Below the pieces are notes generated by a model. It ran no database searches, was not told where the DNA came from, and saw only the letters and a program-made list of their open reading frames with translations. From assembly GCA_002340515.1 (NCBI GenBank), contig DDMF01000098.1, forward strand, positions 8,560-22,673: a stretch of 14,114 bases of DNA. The letters run 5' to 3'. Numbering within the stretch: position 1 is the stretch's first letter; each line of letters begins with the position of its first letter. The stretch is from Rhodobacteraceae bacterium UBA2553. GTDB taxonomy: Bacteria > Pseudomonadota > Alphaproteobacteria > Rhodobacterales > Rhodobacteraceae. Made by a program: the position numbers and the translations under genes. Shown in pieces: positions 4,316-11,194 of this stretch.

Positions 4316-6397
4316 ATGCCCGTGCATCCGCCCGTGACCAAACCCAATTCTGCTGACGAAGACCTGCTTTTTCGTCTGTTGCGTCAGCTTGACGTGGCAC
4401 CCGATGCGCCGCAGCGCGCGACGGCAGAGGCGATTGGCATCTCATTGGGGCGCTTAAACGGGCTCATGAAACGTGCCGAACAGGCCGGGCTGATCCAGAT
4501 CAGCACCCGCGCAGGGCCAGACAAACGCCAACGCTTTGCCTATGCAATCACCGCGCAAGGTGCCGGCGAACAACTTCGTCTCAGAGATCAATTTCTAACC
4601 CGCAAATTTGCAGAATATGACGCGCTGCACGCAGAGCTGACCGGCTCTTCCAGCGGCTTGTCCCCCCTCAAACACAGGACCCATCCTATGCTAAACAATC
4701 TTGCCCCCATCCCGGAGCTTTATGTCTCGTATGAAAGCGCGCAGAAGCTGAAAGTCGAGGCCGCAGACCTGACCAGCCACGACCTGTCCCCACGTCAAAT
4801 CTGTGATCTGGAGCTGTTGATGAACGGTGGGTTCAACCCGCTGAAGGGCTTTTTGGGTGAAGAGGATTACAACGGCGTTGTCGACAATATGCGTCTGGCC
4901 GATGGCACCCTGTGGCCGATGCCAATCACCTTGGATGTGTCCGAAGATTTCGCAGCCTCGGTTGAAGAAGGCCAGGACATCGCGCTGCGCGACCAAGAGG
5001 GCGTGATCCTCGCGACCATGACCGTGACCGATAAGTGGGAGCCCAACAAAGCGCATGAGGCCGAGATGGTCTTTGGTGCGGATGATGACGCCCATCCGGC
5101 GATAAATTACCTGCATAATCAAGCGGGTAAGATTTATCTTGGCGGTCCGATTGTGGGCATCCAACAGCCCGTGCATTACGATTTTCGCGCCCGTCGCGAC
5201 ACGCCAAACGAGCTGCGCGCCTATTTCCGCAAGCTCGGCTGGCGCCGCGTTGTGGCATTCCAAACCCGCAACCCGCTGCACCGTGCGCATCAGGAACTGA
5301 CCTTCCGCGCGGCGAAAGAAGCACAGGCCAACCTGCTGATCCACCCCGTTGTCGGCATGACAAAACCGGGCGATATCGACCACTTTACCCGCGTACGCTG
5401 TTACGAGGCGGTGCTGGATCAATACCCATCGGCTACCACTTCGATGAGCCTGTTGAACCTTGCCATGCGCATGGCCGGCCCACGCGAGGCGGTGTGGCAT
5501 GGTCTGATCCGCGCCAACCACGGTTGTACCCACTTTATTGTTGGTCGTGACCACGCTGGCCCCGGCAAGAACTCCGCTGGGGAAGATTTCTATGGCCCCT
5601 ACGATGCGCAAGATCTGTTCCGCGAGCATCAAGAGGAAATGGGCATTGAAATGGTCGACTTTAAGCACATGGTTTATGTGCAGGATCGCGCCCAATATGA
5701 GCCCGCCGATGAGATCGAAGACAAAGACAATGTGACCATCCTGAACATTTCGGGCACCGAATTGCGTCGCCGTCTGTCCGAAGGTCTTGAGATCCCCGAG
5801 TGGTTCAGTTTCCCGACTGTGGTTGAAGAGCTGCGCAAGACCAAGCCACCACGTGCCGAACAAGGGTTCACCGTGTTCTTCACCGGTTTCTCAGGATCAG
5901 GTAAATCCACCATCGCCAATGCGTTGATGGTCAAGCTGATGGAAATGGGCGGCCGTCCGGTAACGCTTTTGGACGGTGATATCGTTCGTAAAAACCTGTC
6001 GTCAGAGCTGGGCTTTTCCAAAGAGCACCGCGACCTGAACATTCGCCGCATCGGTTATGTGGCGTCTGAAATCACCAAAAACGGTGGCATCGCCATCTGT
6101 GCGCCGATCGCGCCTTATGCCAGCACCCGCCGCGCCGTGCGTGAAGACATCGAGGGCTTTGGCGCCTTCATTGAGGTACATGTCGCGACCAGCATTGAGG
6201 AATGTGAACGCCGGGACCGCAAGGGGCTTTATAAGCTTGCGCGTGAAGGTAAGATCAAGGAATTCACTGGGATTTCTGATCCTTATGACGTTCCGACCAA
6301 CCCAGAGCTTTCGGTTGAGACGGAAAATGTCGAGGTGGACAACTGCGCCCATCAGGTTCTGTTGAAATTGGAAAGCCTGGGTCTGATCAAAGGGTAA
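4316..6397 (+). CDS. MarR-like winged helix fused in frame to bifunctional ATP sulfurylase/APS kinase, 693 residues
   Basis: Residues about 10-112 form a winged helix-turn-helix (DEDLLFRLLRQLD, ATAEAIGISLGRLNGLMKRAEQAGLI, FAYAITAQGAGEQLRLRDQFLTRKFAEYDAL) that resembles the EPS-associated MarR family. A short Ser/Pro linker follows. From Met125 (ATG 4688) a complete Sat-CysC enzyme of 569 residues follows. ATP sulfurylase makes APS from sulfate and ATP and shows FNPLKGFL, QTRNPLHRAHQ (His198 and His201, enzyme numbering) and GRDHAGPG. APS kinase makes PAPS and shows the P-loop GFSGSGKST (400-408), LLDGDIVRKNL and FTGISDPYDVP. The Sat part alone starts exactly as Roseobacter enzymes usually do, and ATG 4688 has AGGA eight bases upstream, better than the weak GAG before 4316. 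So either a true fusion, a regulator gene that has lost its stop, or two products from one frame is possible. The pathway is assimilatory sulfate activation in the cytoplasm. Confidence 0.88.
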   Translation: MPVHPPVTKPNSADEDLLFRLLRQLDVAPDAPQRATAEAIGISLGRLNGLMKRAEQAGLIQISTRAGPDKRQRFAYAITAQGAGEQLRLRDQFLTRKFAEYDALHAELTGSSSGLSPLKHRTHPMLNNLAPIPELYVSYESAQKLKVEAADLTSHDLSPRQICDLELLMNGGFNPLKGFLGEEDYNGVVDNMRLADGTLWPMPITLDVSEDFAASVEEGQDIALRDQEGVILATMTVTDKWEPNKAHEAEMVFGADDDAHPAINYLHNQAGKIYLGGPIVGIQQPVHYDFRARRDTPNELRAYFRKLGWRRVVAFQTRNPLHRAHQELTFRAAKEAQANLLIHPVVGMTKPGDIDHFTRVRCYEAVLDQYPSATTSMSLLNLAMRMAGPREAVWHGLIRANHGCTHFIVGRDHAGPGKNSAGEDFYGPYDAQDLFREHQEEMGIEMVDFKHMVYVQDRAQYEPADEIEDKDNVTILNISGTELRRRLSEGLEIPEWFSFPTVVEELRKTKPPRAEQGFTVFFTGFSGSGKSTIANALMVKLMEMGGRPVTLLDGDIVRKNLSSELGFSKEHRDLNIRRIGYVASEITKNGGIAICAPIAPYASTRRAVREDIEGFGAFIEVHVATSIEECERRDRKGLYKLAREGKIKEFTGISDPYDVPTNPELSVETENVEVDNCAHQVLLKLESLGLIKG
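4676..4690 (+). promoter_or_regulatory. Internal ribosome-binding site and start codon for stand-alone Sat-CysC
   Basis: AGGA at 4676-4679 lies eight bases before ATG 4688-4690, in frame with the upstream winged-helix domain. Initiation here would give a 569-residue enzyme beginning MLNNLAPIPELYVSYES, the conventional N-terminus of bifunctional sulfate adenylyltransferase/adenylylsulfate kinase in this group. It probably produces most of the enzyme. Confidence 0.7.
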
Positions 6398-6425
6398 TCT
6401 GATCCCTTTGCACCCCTGAAACACG

Positions 6426-6454
6426 AAAAGGCCGGGGGTTATCCCCGGCCTTTT
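6426..6454. terminator. Bidirectional intrinsic terminator between sat-cysC and hsp20
   Basis: A perfect 12-bp stem (6426-6437, AAAAGGCCGGGG, pairing with 6443-6454) closes a five-base loop and has a five-base T-run on the plus side and an A-run on the other. It ends the sat-cysC transcript 29 bases after its TAA and can also stop the converging hsp20 transcript. Confidence 0.93.
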
Positions 6455-6513
6455 TCATTACAATCTTACACGGTTACCGATTTGAGACGGGGCTGCCCCC
6501 TCTCCGGGCCGGT

Positions 6514-6924
6514 TTAGGCTTTATTGATTGTGATCGTCTGCACCACAGTTTCCGGCTCCGCGCGCTCAAGATCAATATGCAAAAGACCGCTTTCGGTTGT
6601 GGCGCCTGTCACCTCGACCCCATCGGCCAGAACAAAGCTTTTCTGGAACTGACGGGCGGCGATGCCGCGGTGCAAAAACACCCGTTCCTCATCCATCGCA
6701 GGGCGCGCGCCGCGCACCACTAATTTGGCATTTTCAACGGTAATTGAAAGGTCTTCGTCGGCAAAACCCGCCACCGCAAGGGTGATACGGTAGGCGTGAT
6801 CACTGACCTGTTCGATGTTAAATGGCGGATAGCCATCCTTTGATTTCGCGGCTTGTTCCACCATGCGTTCAAGCTGTTCAAAACCCAAAAGAAACGGGTG
6901 GGCGGCCAAGGTCATTTTTGTCAT
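6514..6924 (-). CDS. Small heat-shock protein, Hsp20/alpha-crystallin family (IbpA-like), 136 residues
   Basis: A holdase chaperone that binds unfolding proteins and keeps them refoldable by DnaK/ClpB. An N-terminal arm (MTKMTLAAHPFLLGFEQLERMVEQ) precedes the alpha-crystallin domain, about residues 33-123 (YPPFNIEQ, YRITLAVAGFADEDLSITVENAKLVVRG, FLHRGIAARQFQKSFVLADGVEV, ESGLLHIDLE with the conserved G-L-L-x-I strand). A C-terminal ITI tripeptide (131-133) fits the I-x-I/V oligomerisation motif. The start at 6924 is chosen because AAGGA lies eight bases upstream and the arm matches class A alphaproteobacterial proteins. An upstream frame to 7020 runs through the promoter and is not credible. 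A sigma-32-type promoter lies at 6993-7021. Converges with sat-cysC. Confidence 0.93.
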   Translation of the reverse strand: MTKMTLAAHPFLLGFEQLERMVEQAAKSKDGYPPFNIEQVSDHAYRITLAVAGFADEDLSITVENAKLVVRGARPAMDEERVFLHRGIAARQFQKSFVLADGVEVTGATTESGLLHIDLERAEPETVVQTITINKA

Positions 6925-6992
6925 GTGGCGGGTCCTTACAGATAAGCGACACGTAGCAATTGGGGCCCCAAAAACGGCAACCCTTTCACCGA

Positions 6993-7021
6993 ATATGGGG
7001 TGTGCGACGGCTGCGCGCAAG
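6993..7021 (-). promoter_or_regulatory. Heat-shock (RpoH/sigma-32) type promoter of hsp20
   Basis: On the minus strand CTTG (7021-7018), then exactly 17 bases, then CCCCATAT (7000-6993) match the RpoH pattern of CTTG-type -35 and CCCCAT-type -10 boxes. Transcription would start near 6985, giving a leader of about 60 bases before the hsp20 ATG. That leader contains the palindrome TTGGGGCCCCAA (6960-6971) and a small CTTA/TAAG hairpin whose 3' arm overlaps the ribosome-binding site. Confidence 0.6.
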
Positions 7022-7095
7022 GGGCGGCTTTTTCTTGGCGTTACGGGGGGGACGGGTGTAGGTTGACCCTGACAAATGGGGAACGACTCGCGCTT

Positions 7096-7314
7096 ATGAG
7101 CAATGCCAAAGAAATGAAAACCGAAGACGTGCTGCGCATGGAGCTAGAGGTTTTCAAAGCCGAACACCGGGATCTTGACGCGGCCATCCATGCGCTGGAA
7201 GACAGCGGACGGGCGGATCAGCTGCGTTTGCGCCGGTTGAAAAAGCAAAAACTGGCGCTGAAGGACAAGATTGCCCGGATCGAAGACCAGCTGACCCCCG
7301 ATATTATTGCTTAA
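7096..7314 (+). CDS. DUF465 (YdcH-like) family protein, 72 residues
   Basis: A small, highly charged, all-helical protein. The pattern VLRMELEVFKAEHRDLDAAIHALE followed by DQLRLRRLKKQKLALKDKIARIEDQL is the typical DUF465 helical hairpin, common in pairs in alphaproteobacteria and of unknown function. I chose ATG 7096 (MSNAKEMKTEDV). The upstream GGGGA is somewhat far (about 14 bases), and ATG 7114 would remove only the poorly conserved N-terminus. Longer frames from 7000 start inside the hsp20 promoter. The gene stands 90 bases before purE on the same strand, but a promoter between them suggests separate transcription. Confidence 0.85.
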   Translation: MSNAKEMKTEDVLRMELEVFKAEHRDLDAAIHALEDSGRADQLRLRRLKKQKLALKDKIARIEDQLTPDIIA

Positions 7315-7338
7315 GCGCCCCGTTGCCCCAATGCCTGA

Positions 7339-7366
7339 TTGCATCAGCCCGCGCGGTGCCTATAAG
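7339..7366 (+). promoter_or_regulatory. Probable sigma-70-type promoter of purEK
   Basis: TTGCAT (7339-7344), 16 bases, then TATAAG (7361-7366) give a fair housekeeping promoter, placing the start near 7373 and leaving about 32 bases to the purE ATG. The inverted repeat TGCCAA-GTTTTG-TTGGCA (7370-7387) lies directly over the predicted start site and could be an operator or a 5' transcript hairpin. Confidence 0.5.
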
Positions 7367-7404
7367 GAATGCCAAGTTTTGTTGGCACAGATTTGGGGGA
7401 TCAC

Positions 7405-7893
7405 ATGAGCGATGTGAAAGTTGGAATTATCATGGGCAGCCAGTCGGACTGGCCCACGATGAAAGAAGCCGCCAATGTGCTGGATGAATTGGGTGTGGCC
7501 TATGAGACCAAGATCGTCTCGGCCCACCGGACGCCCGACCGCTTGTGGGATTACGGCAAAACCGCCGCAAGTCGTGGTTTACACGTGATTATCGCCGGCG
7601 CAGGCGGTGCTGCGCATTTGCCGGGCATGATGGCGTCTAAAACCCGTGTTCCCGTTGTCGGTGTTCCGGTTCAGACCCGCGCTCTATCTGGCGTCGATAG
7701 CCTGTATTCGATTGTGCAAATGCCCAAGGGATTTCCGGTCGCCACCATGGCCATCGGGGCCGCGGGTGCGGCCAATGCCGGGCTGATGGCCGCGGGCATT
7801 CTGGCCATTGCCGACCCGGATCTTGCCGCGCGGCTGGACGCATGGCGCAAGGCATTGTCCGCCTCAATCCCGGATGAACCGAAAGATGAATGA
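7405..7893 (+). CDS. purE: N5-carboxyaminoimidazole ribonucleotide mutase (PurE class I), 162 residues
   Basis: Moves the carboxyl group of N5-CAIR to give CAIR in de novo purine synthesis, working directly after PurK in the cytoplasm. Characteristic segments are IIMGSQSDWPTM (residues 8-19), IVSAHRTPDR with the catalytic His41, and AGAGGAAHLPGMMASKT for phosphate and ribose binding. The length is normal for class I. ATG 7405 follows GGGGGA at a good distance, and the extra 12 codons back to 7369 overlap the promoter. The last codons overlap or abut purK, so the two are translated together. Confidence 0.97.
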   Translation: MSDVKVGIIMGSQSDWPTMKEAANVLDELGVAYETKIVSAHRTPDRLWDYGKTAASRGLHVIIAGAGGAAHLPGMMASKTRVPVVGVPVQTRALSGVDSLYSIVQMPKGFPVATMAIGAAGAANAGLMAAGILAIADPDLAARLDAWRKALSASIPDEPKDE

Positions 7894-8977
7894 TATGCCG
7901 CAATCCCCTTTGAAAACAGGCGCTACGATTGGTATTTTGGGCGGTGGACAGCTGGGTCGCATGTTGTCTGTTGCCGCAAGCCGGCTGGGGTTTAAGACAC
8001 ATATCTTTGAACCCGGCGCCAATCCCCCCGCCGCGCATGTGGCGGATCAGACCACCACCGCGGGGTATGACGATGTTGCAGCCCTTGAGGCCTTTGCCAA
8101 ATCCGTCGATGTGATCACTTATGAGTTTGAAAACGTCCCCACGGCCGCGCTTGATGCTCTTGAAGCGATTTGCCCGATCCGTCCGGGGCGTGAGGCGCTG
8201 CGGATCAGTCAGGACCGGTTGATTGAGAAAGAATTCCTCTCGGGGCTTGGGTTAAACATCGCGCCCTATGCCAATGTAGAAACAGCAGCAGACATGGCGA
8301 CAGCCGTGGACACAATTGGCGCGCCTTCAATTCTGAAAACCCGTCGCTTTGGCTATGACGGCAAAGGGCAAGCCCGGTTGAAATCTGCCGCAGACGCCGA
8401 TGCGGGTTTTGCCGATATGCAAGGCGCGCCTGCGGTTTTGGAAGGGTTTGTGGCGTTCAGCCACGAGGTCAGCGTGATTGCCGCGCGCGGTGTGACCGGC
8501 GAGGTCGCCTGTTTTGACCCCGGTGAAAACGTACACAAAGACGGGATTTTGGACACCACCACGGTGCCCGCCAAATTGACTGGCGCCCAGCGCACCGATG
8601 CGATCTTGATTGCGGCGCGCGTGCTCAATGCGCTCGATTATGTGGGTGTTTTGGGCGTGGAGTTGTTTGTCACGCCCAAGGGATTGATCGTGAATGAGAT
8701 TGCCCCACGTGTGCATAATTCCGGCCATTGGACCCAACAGGGCTGTGCGGTGGATCAGTTTGAGCAACATATTCGCGCCGTGGTCGGCTGGCCGCTGGGC
8801 GACGGGTCACGGTTTGCCGATGTGGTGATGGAGAACCTGATCGGTGATGACATGGACCGGGTGGGTGAGATTGCCCGAGAGGCGAATGCAAGCTTGCATC
8901 TTTATGGCAAGGCAGATGTGAAGCCGGGCCGCAAGATGGGCCATGTGAACCGGATTGTGCCCGCGCAGAACGGTTAA
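7886..8977 (+). CDS. purK: 5-(carboxyamino)imidazole ribonucleotide synthase (PurK), about 363 residues
   Basis: An ATP-grasp enzyme that carboxylates AIR to N5-CAIR with ATP and bicarbonate, handing the product to PurE. It shows TIGILGGGQLGRML (Gly-rich N-terminal domain, about 14-27), ITYEFENVP, the ATP-grasp segment LKTRRFGYDGKGQ, EGFVAFSHEVSVIAARG, and the C-terminal metal-binding NEIAPRVHNSGHWT. The start is uncertain: ATG 7886 overlaps purE by eight bases, while ATG 7895 (two bases after the purE stop) is equally possible and removes three residues. Neither has a strong ribosome-binding site, which fits translational coupling with purE. Frames starting at 7808 lie inside purE and are not needed. 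Confidence 0.96.
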   Translation: MNDMPQSPLKTGATIGILGGGQLGRMLSVAASRLGFKTHIFEPGANPPAAHVADQTTTAGYDDVAALEAFAKSVDVITYEFENVPTAALDALEAICPIRPGREALRISQDRLIEKEFLSGLGLNIAPYANVETAADMATAVDTIGAPSILKTRRFGYDGKGQARLKSAADADAGFADMQGAPAVLEGFVAFSHEVSVIAARGVTGEVACFDPGENVHKDGILDTTTVPAKLTGAQRTDAILIAARVLNALDYVGVLGVELFVTPKGLIVNEIAPRVHNSGHWTQQGCAVDQFEQHIRAVVGWPLGDGSRFADVVMENLIGDDMDRVGEIAREANASLHLYGKADVKPGRKMGHVNRIVPAQNG

Positions 8978-9021
8978 GCTCGACCGTTGCTGAAAAAGGA
9001 GTGAGGGGCGACGCCCTAAGC

Positions 9022-9507
9022 TTAGGCAAAGCGCCGAAACGGGGCCATGAGCAGGCCAAGGATGAGGCTGAGGATGAGCCAACCGCCGACAAAACCGATG
9101 CCCGCGCAGATCAAACCATCAGCGGTGACCGGCACAGCGGGGCGATATTCATCCCATGTTTTCTGCACCAAATCGGTGTCGCGAAAATGCCAAAGCTTGG
9201 TCAGGCGCATCAAGGGTTCGGTTTGTTTGAGCGAGGTATAGGCCGCGTCCAGACGTTCATATCGGGTCAGATTTGTTGCCATCTGGTCACGCAGATTGTT
9301 CTGAAACTCAGAACCGCTCATCTTGTCCAGCGCTTCATTTCGCGTGAGGCCAGCGGTTTCTGCCGTGAAGTCAAACCCTTTGGCAATCACCATGAGTTCA
9401 GTGCGCGCGCCCGACAGGCGTTGCAGATATTGTTGTGAGAATTCAGGGAATTGCGACAGGGTGGCGGCGCCTGCGATGCCTCCTGCCATGGTCAATGCGC
9501 GGATCAT
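9022..9507 (-). CDS. DUF2937 family membrane protein, 161 residues
   Basis: The protein begins MIRALTMAGGIAGAATLSQFPEFSQQYLQRLSGA, which I recognise as the DUF2937 opening. It continues with a charged, mostly helical middle (about 30-120) and ends with one membrane span of about 25 residues (LICAGIGFVGGWLILSLILGLLMAP) and a basic tail RRFA. The Ala/Gly-rich N-terminus may form a second span, placing the middle domain on one side of the inner membrane. No function is known to me. I chose the start at 9507, which has CGGAAG six bases upstream and the family N-terminus. A longer frame from 9552 adds MSDRTSNEQQKTEDQ without a ribosome-binding site. It follows proS on the same strand after about 120 bases and converges with purK. 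Confidence 0.85.
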   Translation of the reverse strand: MIRALTMAGGIAGAATLSQFPEFSQQYLQRLSGARTELMVIAKGFDFTAETAGLTRNEALDKMSGSEFQNNLRDQMATNLTRYERLDAAYTSLKQTEPLMRLTKLWHFRDTDLVQKTWDEYRPAVPVTADGLICAGIGFVGGWLILSLILGLLMAPFRRFA

Positions 9508-9628
9508 TTGATCTTCCGTTTTTTGCTGCTCGTTGGAGGTACGATCAGACATGCGCGCGCTTTGGTCAAGGGGAGCGGGTGCGGGCGGGCGTCAATTAGC
9601 GCCCTGCCCGCCTGTCTTATTGTGCAGC

Positions 9629-10981
9629 TTACAGCCCGCGGACGTGATGGTCGCGGTAGATCTCGATGATCTTGGCCACGGCGGCGTCTGGCGCCATCTC
9701 TTCGCTTTCACCGCTGCGACGCGAGGTCAGTTCAACCACACCGTTTTTCAGACCCCGCGGCCCAACGGTGATGCGCCAAGGCAGACCGATCAGATCCATG
9801 GTGGCGAACTTGCCGCCCGCGCGTTCATTGCGGTCGTCATAAAGCGGTTCCAGCCCGGCTTTGGTGAGTTCTTTGTAAAGACTGTTGCACGCGCCATCCG
9901 CCTCGTCATCGCCCTGTTTCAGGTTCACGATGCCAACGTGGAACGGTGTCACGCCCTCGGGCCAAATGATACCTTTGTCGTCATGGCTGGCTTCGATAAT
10001 GGCACCCAGCAGGCGCGACACGCCAATGCCGTGCGAGCCCATGTGAACCGGCACTTGGTTTTGATCCTTGTCGACCACTTTGGCGTTCATGGCTTCTGAA
10101 TATTTGGTGCCGAAATAGAAGATTTGCCCCACTTCGATCCCGCGCGCGGTGCGGCGGCGTTCTTCGGGAACCTCGTTGAACTTGGCCTCATCATGGGTTT
10201 CATCCGTGCGGGCGTATTTCGAGGTGAATTCTTCCATCACGCCCTGACATTGGGCCACGTCGTCATAGTCGATGTCACGATCGCCAAAGGTCAGATCGGT
10301 CACGGCGCTGTCATAGAACACTTCAGACTCGCCGGTTTCCGCGAGCACCAGGAATTCATGGGTGTCATCGCCGCCGATGGGGCCACTGTCCGCGCGCATT
10401 GGGATCGCTTGCAGGCCCATACGTTCATAGGTGCGCAGATAGCTGACCAGATGACGGTTATAGGCGTGCAGCGCATCCTCTTTGGTCAGGTCAAAGTTAT
10501 AGCCGTCTTTCATGTAAAACTCACGGCCGCGCATCACGCCGAAACGCGGACGGACTTCGTCGCGGAATTTCCACTGGATTTGATACAGGGTCAGCGGCAG
10601 GTCTTTGTAGCTGTTCACATGGCTGCGAAAGACGTCGGTGATGACCTCTTCGTTGGTGGGACCATACAGCATATCGCGGCCATGACGGTCGGTCAGGCGC
10701 AGCATCTCTTCGCCGTAATCCTCATAGCGGCCACTTTCGCGCCACAGATCTGCGGGCTGGATGGTCGCCATTTGCATCGGCACGTGACCGGCGCGGATCT
10801 GTTCCTCGTGCACAATGTTCTCGATCTTGCGCAACACTTTGAACCCAAGCGGCAACCAGGTGTAAATCCCGGCGGCTTGTTGTTTGATCATGCCCGCGCG
10901 CAGCATGTAGCGGTGCGAAACGATCTGGGCGTCGGCGGGGGTCTCTTTCAAGACGGGCAGAAAATAGCGTGACAGGCGCAT
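9629..10981 (-). CDS. proS: Prolyl-tRNA synthetase, short alphaproteobacterial type, 450 residues
   Basis: Charges tRNA-Pro. Class II signatures are visible: GPTNEE (107-112), motif 2 WKFRDEVRPRFGVMRGREFYMKD (about 137-159), GIEVGQIFYFGTKYSEAM (281-298) and motif 3 GSHGIGVSRLLGAIIE (about 315-330), followed by the anticodon-binding domain (about 340-450). The usual bacterial enzyme is about 570 residues with an INS editing domain between motifs 2 and 3. Here that domain is missing, as is normal in alphaproteobacteria, where mischarged Ala-tRNA-Pro is cleared by free-standing editing proteins. The ATG at 10981 follows GAGGT five bases upstream. No T-tailed terminator follows; a 7-bp GC hairpin lies at 9584-9612. 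Confidence 0.97.
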   Translation of the reverse strand: MRLSRYFLPVLKETPADAQIVSHRYMLRAGMIKQQAAGIYTWLPLGFKVLRKIENIVHEEQIRAGHVPMQMATIQPADLWRESGRYEDYGEEMLRLTDRHGRDMLYGPTNEEVITDVFRSHVNSYKDLPLTLYQIQWKFRDEVRPRFGVMRGREFYMKDGYNFDLTKEDALHAYNRHLVSYLRTYERMGLQAIPMRADSGPIGGDDTHEFLVLAETGESEVFYDSAVTDLTFGDRDIDYDDVAQCQGVMEEFTSKYARTDETHDEAKFNEVPEERRRTARGIEVGQIFYFGTKYSEAMNAKVVDKDQNQVPVHMGSHGIGVSRLLGAIIEASHDDKGIIWPEGVTPFHVGIVNLKQGDDEADGACNSLYKELTKAGLEPLYDDRNERAGGKFATMDLIGLPWRITVGPRGLKNGVVELTSRRSGESEEMAPDAAVAKIIEIYRDHHVRGL

Positions 10982-11194
10982 GGTGACCTCATTAAGTCCA
11001 TTGTTAAAGGCGGTCTACGCGATTGCAGGGGACAGAGCAATCAAAGAGCCATCGGTCAGAGCAGACAATCTGGCCAATCCTCGCATAAAAATGCGCAAAG
11101 CTCCCAAAAGTTCGTTTCCGACCCGGTCAATGTCGCCACTGAGTTTGCGCTATCAATAAGATGCGTCAGGGTGGGAAAAATGATCGGAGCAGAT

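Noticed and set aside
4691..5863. A 390-residue open frame on the minus strand
   Set aside because: It lies wholly antisense to the motif-complete Sat-CysC gene, is rich in His/Gln/Val as expected for a GC-rich antisense shadow, and has no domain I recognise.
7315..7404. Purine riboswitch before purE
   Set aside because: The leader after the predicted promoter is only about 32 bases, too short for the aptamer, and the conserved junction sequences are absent.
9015..9026. Palindrome CCTAAGCTTAGG at the end of the DUF2937 gene
   Set aside because: It covers the stop codon of the gene with no loop or T-run; most likely coincidental.
9584..9612. Terminator after proS
   Set aside because: A 7-bp GC stem with a 15-base loop is possible, but no T-run follows it on the proS strand, so it is not a convincing intrinsic terminator.
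10124..10972. A 282-residue plus-strand open frame
   Set aside because: Antisense shadow of proS, with the same low-information composition and no ribosome-binding site.
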